Shown here piece after piece: positions 58,110 to 64,000 of a DNA stretch of 64,000 nt. A model generated the notes under the pieces. That model ran no database searches. It worked only from the letters and a program-made list of their open reading frames with translations, and was not told the DNA's origin. This stretch comes from Helicobacter pylori (GTDB taxonomy: Bacteria; Campylobacterota; Campylobacteria; Campylobacterales; Helicobacteraceae), in assembly GCA_008032935.1 (NCBI GenBank), contig CP032039.1:744001-808000 (forward strand), written 5' to 3'. Both the position numbers and the translations under genes were made by a program. The first letter of the stretch is position 1, and the number at the start of each line of letters is the position of its first letter.

Positions 58110-60500
58110 ATGTCCATTTCACGCAGAAGTATCCTAACAAAAATCCCAATCGCGCTCGCTAGCGCTAATTGTTTAAAAGCTGTTGGTGTTTTTGAAAAAG
58201 TAGAATCCATTCCGCATGCAACGCATTTTGGCCCCTTTATCGCAAAGGTTCAAAACGGAGTGATTAAAGATATTATCCCCCAAAAGAGCGATTATAACCC
58301 TACCATGATGTTAAAAGCGATGGCAGATAGGGTGTATTCAGATAGTAGGGTAAAGTATCCTTGCGTGCGTAAGAGCTTCTTAGAAAACAAAAAAAACCAC
58401 AAAGAATTGCGCGGGAGAGAAGAGTTTGTGCGCGTGAGTTGGGATGTGGCACTGGATTTAGCGGCTAAAAAGCTTAAAGAAATCCCTAAAGAAAACATCT
58501 ATAACGCCAGTTATGGTGGCTGGGGGCATGCGGGCAGCTTGCATCGTTGCCATCATTTAGCATGGCGTTTTTTTAACACGACTTTAGGGGGGGCTATTGG
58601 CACTGATGGGGAATATAGTAATGGCGCGGCTGCAAGAATAAACCCTATGATTGTAGGGGATATGGAAGTTTATTCGCAACAAACCACGCATGAAGAGATG
58701 ATTAAAAATTGCAAGGTGTATGTCATGTGGGGGGCGGATTTATTCAAGTGCAACCGCATTGATTATTTTGTGCCAAACCATGTCAATGATGGCTACTACC
58801 CTAAATATAAAAGAGCTGGTATTAAATTCATTAGTATCGATCCCATTTATACCGAAACCGCTCAAGCCTTTAGCGCTGAATGGATACCCATTCGCCCTAA
58901 TACTGATGTAGCGTTAATGCTAGGCATGATGTATTATCTTTATACGAGCAATCAATACGATAAAGCGTTTATCGCTAAATACACTGATGGCTTTGATAAA
59001 TTCTTACCCTATTTGCTAGGAGAGAGTGATAATGTGCCTAAGACTTTGGAGTGGGCGTCTCAAATCACTGGAGTGAGCGCAGAAAAAATCAAAGAATTAG
59101 CGGATTTGTTTGTTTCTAAACGCACTTTTTTAGCGGGTAATTGGGCCATGCAAAGAGCTCAGTATGGCGAACAACCTGATTGGGCGTTAATTGTTTTAGC
59201 CAGCATGATTGGTCAAGTGGGTTTATCTGGTGGGGGCTTTGGCTTTTCTATGCATTATGGAGGAAACGCTCAAGCAAGCTCAGGAGCAAGAATTGTTCCG
59301 ATGATTTCACAAGGGCATAATTCTGTAAAAAGCGTTATTCCAGCATCTAGAATTTCTGAAGCGATTTTGAATCCGGATAAAGAAATTGATTTTATGGGTA
59401 AAAAACTTAAATTACCTAAAATCAAAATGATCTACAATTGCGGGGCGGATTTATTAGGGCATGAAGCTGATACAAACGAGCTGATTCGCGCTTTAAGGAC
59501 CTTAGATTGCGTGATCGTGCATGAGCCTTGGTGGACGCCTACGGCGAAATTTGCTGATATTGTCTTTGCTTCCACTAGCACTATGGAAAGAGATGATATT
59601 ACTTTTGGAGGGAGTTATTCTAAGAATGTGGTTTATGCCATGCGTAAGGTGGTAGAGCCTGTTTATGAATCTAAAGACGATTATGAGATTTTCAGACAGC
59701 TTGCTTTGCGCATTGGGGGCAATGAAACAGAGCAGAAATTCACTGAATCTAAGAGTTACATGGAATGGATTAAGGGCCTTTATGAAAAAAGCGATGGCCC
59801 TACTTTGAAATCGTTTGATCAATTTTGGAGGGATGGCTTTGTGGAGTTTGAAATCCCTGAAAATGCGAGAAAGTTTGTGCGTCATGCGAAATTCAGGCAA
59901 GATCCTATTAACAATAAACTGGATACAGAGAGCGGGAAAATTCAAATTTTTTCTCAAAAGTGCGCGGATTTTAAACTGGCCGATTTTAAAGGGCATCCTA
60001 CTTGGTTTGAGCCAGCTGAGTGGCTAGGCTCTAAAATGGCTGAGATTTATCCGTTCCATTTAATCTCTCCGCACCCAAAATACCGTGTCAATTCACAGCT
60101 TGATAACACTTGGGTTAGGAATGTGTATAAAATTCAAGGCAGAGAACCTGTAATGATCAACGAACTAGACGCTAATAAATTAGGCATTAGGCATGGTGAA
60201 ATTGTGGAAGTGTTTAACGCTAGGGGGAGGTTGTTAGCAGGGGCGTTTGTAACTAAGAATATCCGTCAAGGGGTTTTGAGTATCCAAAAAGGGGCGTGGT
60301 ATGACCCAGAAGATGAGAGGGTTAGAAACCCACGATGCAATGGAGGGCATGTGAATACGCTCACTTCTTTACGCCCCACAAGCAGCATGACACAAGCCAT
60401 TTCAGCCAATACCGCCTTAGTCAATATCAGAAGACTTAGAAGGTATGAATTAGTCAAACCCTACCATTCTATTTCAACACCAAGCATCATTGGGGCTTAA
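58110..60500 (+). CDS. bisC: Molybdopterin S/N-oxide reductase (biotin sulfoxide reductase-like)
   Basis: This is a DMSO-reductase-family enzyme of 796 residues. A twin-arginine-type leader (SRRSILTKIPIALASANCL) points to export by Tat to the periplasm, which the BisC of E. coli lacks. The molybdenum ligand is probably Ser170 in GTDGEYSNGAA. There is no N-terminal iron-sulfur cysteine motif, as in TorA/BisC-type enzymes. The C-terminal SPHPKYRVNSQLDNTWVRN and GRLLAGAFVTKNIRQGV are family segments. Likely substrates are methionine, biotin or other sulfoxides. No membrane electron-donor gene is next to it. Confidence 0.92.
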   Translation: MSISRRSILTKIPIALASANCLKAVGVFEKVESIPHATHFGPFIAKVQNGVIKDIIPQKSDYNPTMMLKAMADRVYSDSRVKYPCVRKSFLENKKNHKELRGREEFVRVSWDVALDLAAKKLKEIPKENIYNASYGGWGHAGSLHRCHHLAWRFFNTTLGGAIGTDGEYSNGAAARINPMIVGDMEVYSQQTTHEEMIKNCKVYVMWGADLFKCNRIDYFVPNHVNDGYYPKYKRAGIKFISIDPIYTETAQAFSAEWIPIRPNTDVALMLGMMYYLYTSNQYDKAFIAKYTDGFDKFLPYLLGESDNVPKTLEWASQITGVSAEKIKELADLFVSKRTFLAGNWAMQRAQYGEQPDWALIVLASMIGQVGLSGGGFGFSMHYGGNAQASSGARIVPMISQGHNSVKSVIPASRISEAILNPDKEIDFMGKKLKLPKIKMIYNCGADLLGHEADTNELIRALRTLDCVIVHEPWWTPTAKFADIVFASTSTMERDDITFGGSYSKNVVYAMRKVVEPVYESKDDYEIFRQLALRIGGNETEQKFTESKSYMEWIKGLYEKSDGPTLKSFDQFWRDGFVEFEIPENARKFVRHAKFRQDPINNKLDTESGKIQIFSQKCADFKLADFKGHPTWFEPAEWLGSKMAEIYPFHLISPHPKYRVNSQLDNTWVRNVYKIQGREPVMINELDANKLGIRHGEIVEVFNARGRLLAGAFVTKNIRQGVLSIQKGAWYDPEDERVRNPRCNGGHVNTLTSLRPTSSMTQAISANTALVNIRRLRRYELVKPYHSISTPSIIGA

Positions 60501-60673
60501 ACGGAGTGAAAATACTAGCATGAGAGTGTTTTTACCCAATAAAGACTTAATAACTAAAGACTTGACTACTAGCCAAGCCAAAGCGTGGGGTGATTCTCAA
60601 TTTTTATATTATAATACTTTGTGCCATGCAGCCTGTAGTTATGCAACCGATGATAAGTCAAGGATTATAAAAG

Positions 60674-61165
60674 ATGAGCGTTTTTCAAATGAGTTTGAAA
60701 TGTTGCGTGGGGTTGGTTTTGTTTATGGGGGTCTTATTAGGGGATTTTAAAGCTTTTAAGGTTAGGGTGGATAAAAGTTTAGCTCTGCCCTTTTTAAATG
60801 TGCTTTCATTAGCTTTTAAACAAGACATGAGAAAAGAGGTCGTTTTTGTTTTCACCAAAAGCAACAAGTTGAGTAAAAAAGTGTTTTGTGGTTTTGACGC
60901 TTTTTTATTGCCTGAATCTCTGATGAGCAGTATGCCTAAAAAAGTGCTATTCCATAAGGAGTTTTTATTCCAGTCTAAAGAAAGTAAGACGCTCTATGCG
61001 TTTTCGCTGATTGATTCTCAATATTGCTCAAAAGGTGGAAATTACAGATACGAACTAGAAAAATTAGAACGCTGGTTTGTGCAAAAAGCGCCTGAGTTAG
61101 CTGAGAGCCACAGAGTGGATTATAAGAGCCAGTATGATAAAACACAAACAAAAAAACAAAAATAA
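60674..61165 (+). CDS. Small secreted protein of unknown function
   Basis: The protein has 163 residues with a likely signal peptide (MSVFQMSLKCCVGLVLFMGV LLGDFKA, cut near residue 27). The rest is basic and has a few cysteines. I recognise no family; it corresponds to HP0408. AGGA lies 9 bases upstream. The 173 bases between bisC and this gene contain a short plus-strand frame (60521-60750) that overlaps it and has no ribosome site, and a TATAAT at 60611-60616 that could be the promoter. Confidence 0.72.
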   Translation: MSVFQMSLKCCVGLVLFMGVLLGDFKAFKVRVDKSLALPFLNVLSLAFKQDMRKEVVFVFTKSNKLSKKVFCGFDAFLLPESLMSSMPKKVLFHKEFLFQSKESKTLYAFSLIDSQYCSKGGNYRYELEKLERWFVQKAPELAESHRVDYKSQYDKTQTKKQK

Positions 61166-61175
61166 AGAATGAGCG

Positions 61176-62700
61176 ATGATTTTAGTATTAGATTTTGGGA
61201 GCCAATACACACAGCTGATTGCTAGAAGATTGAGAGAGAGTGGGATTTATGCAGAAATAGTCCCTTTTTTTGAAAGCATAGAAAACATTCAAAAAAAAGC
61301 CCCTAAAGGTTTGATTTTGAGTGGGGGCCAGCGAGCGTGTACGCTAAAGACGCTTACAAGCCTAACGGGAAAATCTTTGATTTGAATGTGCCGATTTTAG
61401 GGATTTGCTACGGCATGCAGTATTTGGTGGATTTTTTTGGTGGGGTGGTGGCTTGTGCGAATGAGCAGGAATTTGGTAAGGCTGTTTTAGAAATCGTTCA
61501 AGATTCTGTGATTTTTGAAGGCGTGAAGATTAAAAGCCTTGTGTGGATGAGCCATATGGATAAAGTCATAGAATTGCCTAAAGGCTTTACTACCCTTGCA
61601 AAAAGCCCTAATTCCCCCCATTGTGCGATTGAAAACGGCAAGATTTTTGGCTTGCAATTCCACCCAGAAGTCATTCAAAGCGAAGAAGGGGGTAAGATTT
61701 TAGAAAATTTCGCTCTTTTAGTTTGTGGCTGTGAAAAAACTTGGGGGATGTGGCATTTCGCTCAAAGAGAAGTTGCAAGGTTGAAAGAAAAAATTGCTAA
61801 CGCTAAGGTTTTGTGCGCGGTGAGTGGGGGCGTGGATTCTACGGTGGTCGCTACGCTATTGCACAGAGCCATTAAGGATAATTTGATCGCTGTTTTTGTG
61901 GATCATGGCTTGTTGCGTAAAAATGAAAAAGAAAGGGTGCAAGCGATGTTTAAAGACTTGCAAATCCCTTTAAACACGATAGACGCTAAAGAAGTCTTTT
62001 TGTCTAAATTAAAGGGCGTGAGCGAGCCTGAGTTGAAGCGAAAAATCATCGGCGAAACCTTTATTGAAGTGTTTGAAAAAGAAGCCAAAAAGCACCATTT
62101 AAAAGGCAAAATTGAATTTTTAGCCCAAGGCACTTTATACCCTGATGTGATTGAATCTGTGAGCGTTAAAGGGCCTTCAAAAGTGATCAAAACCCACCAT
62201 AATGTGGGCGGACTGCCTGAATGGATGGATTTTAAACTCATAGAGCCTTTAAGGGAATTGTTTAAAGATGAGGTGCGCTTACTGGGTAAAGAATTGGGCG
62301 TTAGCCAGGATTTTTTAATGCGCCACCCCTTTCCAGGGCCTGGGCTTGCTGTAAGGATTTTAGGCGAAGTCAGTGAGAGTAAGATCAAACGCTTGCAAGA
62401 AGCGGATTTTATTTTTATAGAGGAACTTAAAAAAGCCAATTTGTATGACAAGGTTTGGCAAGCTTTTTGCGTTCTGTTGAATGTCAATTCTGTGGGGGTT
62501 ATGGGGATAACCGCACTTATGAAAACGCTATTTGCTTAAGGGCAGTAAATGCGAGCGATGGCATGACAGCGAGCTTTTCATTTTTAGAGCATTCTTTTTT
62601 AGAAAAGGTTTCTAACCGCATCACTAATGAAGTGAATGGTATCAATAGGGTGGTGTATGATATTACCTCTAAGCCGCCAGGAACGATTGAATGGGAATGA
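61176..62700 (+). CDS. guaA: GMP synthase (glutamine-hydrolysing), with two frameshifts in this sequence
   Basis: GuaA converts XMP to GMP with ammonia from glutamine. From the ATG at 61176 the frame reads [17 protein letters not shown] to LILSGG. There the G5 run at 61323-61327 needs one more G to give [13 protein letters not shown] second loss in the G4 run at 62503-62506 needs one more G to give [14 protein letters not shown]. With both, the protein is 508 residues: a glutaminase domain with ICYGMQY (nucleophile Cys) and FHPEV, an ATP-pyrophosphatase P-loop SGGVDSTV, and the dimerisation domain ending in KPPGTIEWE. Two hits in one gene parallel gdhA. Confidence 0.92.
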
Positions 62701-62784
62701 TTATCTTAAAAAATAGCGCTAAAAGTGGGATTTTTTGGGTAAGATTAGGAATTGATTTTAAAGAAAAAGAAAGAAAGGAATTTA

Positions 62785-63534
62785 ATGAAAAAAGGTAGTT
62801 TGGCAATCGTTTTAGGATCGTTACTAGCAAGTGGGGCGTTTTATACGGCTCTAGCTGATGGAATGCCTGCAAAGCAGCAGCATAATAATATGGGTGAGTC
62901 CGTGGATTTGCATTTCCACTATCCTATTAAAGGCAAGCAAGAGCCTAAAAACGGCCATTTAGTTGTCTTAATCGATCCTAAGATAGAGGCTAATAAAGTT
63001 ATCCCTGAAAATTATCAAAAAGAGTTTGAGAAGTCTTTATTCCTCCAATTGAGCAGTTTTTTAGAGAGAAAAGGCTATAGCGTTTCGCAATTTAAAGATG
63101 TTAGTGAAATCCCTCAAGACATCAAAGAAAAAGCGTTGCTCGTTTTACGCATGGATGGGAATGTGGCTATCTTAGAAGATATTGTAGAAGAGAGCGATGC
63201 GCTTAGCGAAGAAAGAGTTATAGATATGTCTTCAGGGTATTTGAACTTGAATTTTGTTGAGCCAAAAAGTGAAGATATCATCCATAGTTTTGGTATTGAT
63301 GTTTCAAAGATTAAGGCTGTGATTGAAAGAGTGGAATTGCGGCGCACCAATTCTGGAGGTTTTGTCCCCAAAACTTTTGTGCATAGGATTAAGGAAACCG
63401 ACCATGACCAAGCCATTAGAAAAATCATGAATCAAGCTTATCACAAAGTGATGGTGCAGATCACCAAAGAGTTAAGCAAAAAACACATGGAACATTATGA
63501 AAAAGTTTCTAGTGAAATGAAAAAACGAAAGTAG
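62785..63534 (+). CDS. HpaA-family paralogue, secreted
   Basis: The protein has 249 residues from the ATG at 62785, with AAAGGA upstream. The leader (MKKGSLAIVLGSLLASGAFY, cut near ALA-DG) has no lipobox cysteine, unlike HpaA, the flagellar-sheath lipoprotein and sialic-acid-binding haemagglutinin. The body matches the HpaA fold: VDLHFHYPIKGKQEP, HLVVLIDPKIEANKVIP, SLFLQLSSFLERKGYSV and VIDMSSGYLNLNFVEP. Its end is very basic (SSEMKKRK). It is the gene named as a flagellar-sheath-associated or HpaA2-like protein (HP0410). It lies downstream of guaA with its own terminator. Confidence 0.87.
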   Translation: MKKGSLAIVLGSLLASGAFYTALADGMPAKQQHNNMGESVDLHFHYPIKGKQEPKNGHLVVLIDPKIEANKVIPENYQKEFEKSLFLQLSSFLERKGYSVSQFKDVSEIPQDIKEKALLVLRMDGNVAILEDIVEESDALSEERVIDMSSGYLNLNFVEPKSEDIIHSFGIDVSKIKAVIERVELRRTNSGGFVPKTFVHRIKETDHDQAIRKIMNQAYHKVMVQITKELSKKHMEHYEKVSSEMKKRK

Positions 63535-63632
63535 TTTTTAAGAAACGAAAAGTTTAAAAATCCTTTAGAGCTGTTTTTAAAAAAGTAGCTTTTTAAAAGG
63601 GTGGGGGAGTTGGAATTAATACAATTTTTGAG

Positions 63633-63660
63633 TGCCGCTTTTGATTTTAGCGGCATTTTT
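63633..63660 (+). terminator. Rho-independent terminator of the hpaA paralogue
   Basis: TGCCGCT at 63633-63639 pairs with AGCGGCA at 63649-63655, a perfect 7-bp GC-rich stem with a 9-base loop, followed by TTTTT at 63656-63660. It lies about 100 bases after the stop of the HpaA-like gene. Confidence 0.8.
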
Positions 63661-63693
63661 GAAAAATTACGCTCAAAAATTAGAAAATTCAGC

Positions 63694-63699
63694 TATAAT
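63694..63699 (+). promoter_or_regulatory. -10 element of tRNA-Pro
   Basis: TATAAT, preceded by AGC, ends 20 bases before the tRNA-Pro 5' end. Confidence 0.55.
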
Positions 63700-63719
63700 A
63701 ATGCTTCATGTGAAAATTT

Positions 63720-63797
63720 CGGGGCGTAGCGCAGTCTGGTTAGCGCACTTGGTTTGGGACCAAGGGGTCGAAGGTTCGAATCCTTTCGCCCCGACCA
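63720..63797 (+). tRNA. tRNA-Pro (anticodon TGG)
   Basis: The acceptor CGGGGCG pairs with CGCCCCG. The anticodon stem CTTGG/CCAAG flanks loop TTTGGGA with anticodon TGG. The T-arm has GGTTCGAATCC, and ACCA is encoded at the 3' end. The D-arm reads TAGCGCAGTCTGGTTAGCGC. Confidence 0.97.
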
Positions 63798-63837
63798 CTT
63801 TTTTACATAATTTATTGTTCTGTTTAAGATTCTTTGG

Positions 63838-63843
63838 TAGAAT
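63838..63843 (+). promoter_or_regulatory. -10 element of tRNA-His
   Basis: TAGAAT lies about 20 bases before the tRNA-His 5' end, so the gene may be transcribed separately from tRNA-Pro 66 bases upstream. Confidence 0.4.
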
Positions 63844-63863
63844 ATCGCTTCCTTTCATTGAAT

Positions 63864-63941
63864 GGTGGGAGTAGCTCAGTCGGTTAGAGCATCAGATTGT
63901 GGTCCTGAGGGTCGTGGGTTCAATTCCCATCTTCCACCCCA
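63864..63941 (+). tRNA. tRNA-His (anticodon GTG)
   Basis: The sequence GGTGGGAGTAGCTCAG includes the extra 5' G(-1) typical of tRNA-His. The acceptor GTGGGAG pairs with CTTCCAC. The anticodon stem TCAGA/CCTGA (with a G-T pair) flanks the loop that holds GTG. The T-arm has GGTTCAATTCC and the end is CCCA with CCA encoded. The last 59 bases of the window hold nothing I can assign. Confidence 0.96.
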
Positions 63942-64000
63942 TCTCATAAAATAAGCGTTTTACCGAGTTTATGTTAGTCATTCCTTTATTTGAATTGTAA

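Noticed and set aside
60521-60750. Plus-strand frame starting MRVFLPNKDL between bisC and the small secreted protein
   Set aside because: It has no ribosome site, overlaps the better-supported gene at 60674 by 77 bases, and a likely promoter (TATAAT at 60611-60616) lies inside it.
63632-63874. Plus-strand frame of 80 codons over the terminator and tRNA-Pro
   Set aside because: It covers a clear terminator and tRNA gene and has no ribosome site.

Overview
The window is a stretch of a Helicobacter pylori chromosome. The low GC content, codon use and gene order all fit. So do the species-typical genes: hcpC, a Hom outer membrane protein, an alpha-1,3-fucosyltransferase with a poly-C tract and heptad repeats, an HpaA paralogue, a CheA-CheY fusion with CheV3, and pseC. 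Strain 26695 locus tags (HP numbers) below are from memory and serve only as family labels. I saw no insertion sequence, CRISPR array, rRNA gene or prophage.

Layout. (1) 1-5568: the Entner-Doudoroff block, with glk-pgl-zwf on minus and edd-eda on plus, then hcpC. (2) 5569-5769: a probable synteny junction, because the order jumps from the HP1103-HP1098 block to the HP0357-HP0410 block. (3) 5770-13544: a short-chain dehydrogenase, a large AsmA-like protein, tRNA-Ala and tRNA-Ile, galE, the minus-strand run nrdB-pcm-LptF/G permease-truA, and tRNA-Leu. (4) 13570-16902: a minus-strand run of a DNA methyltransferase, a restriction-endonuclease-like gene broken by an in-frame stop, a coiled-coil protein of unknown role, and pseC. 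(5) 16994-21932: accB-accC, dcd and a Hom-type outer membrane protein carrying a full HExxHxxGxxH motif. (6) 22016-29091: rsmE and a membrane protein, then the plus-strand run hemH, lipoprotein thioredoxin, ccsBA and futA. (7) 29106-38813: gdhA, prmC, an M48 protease, small envelope and coiled-coil proteins, priA, cmoA, sodB and tpx. (8) 39069-55653: about 16.6 kb entirely on minus, pheS-pheT-aroA-ispH-rpsA-membrane protein-serA-ubiD-yggS-phosphoesterase-cheV3-cheAY-cheW. (9) 55734-63941, all on plus: hit, a NifS-like enzyme, an HTH/coiled-coil protein, bisC, a small secreted protein, guaA, an hpaA paralogue, tRNA-Pro and tRNA-His.

A feature that dominates annotation is a set of single-base deletions in short homopolymers. 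They split eda, hcpC, nrdB, hemH, gdhA (three times), pheT and guaA (twice); futA has a C9 tract that puts it out of frame. Adding one base at each site restores a full-length protein. Several of these genes (pheT, nrdB) should be indispensable, so most of the breaks are probably sequence errors. The futA tract is a known type of phase-variation switch, and the restriction gene carries a true point-nonsense codon.

No clearly new multi-gene system is evident. The best leads are the metzincin-type motif in the Hom protein, the methyltransferase left without a working nuclease, the unknown coiled-coil gene overlapping pseC, and the two tiny genes in front of priA.
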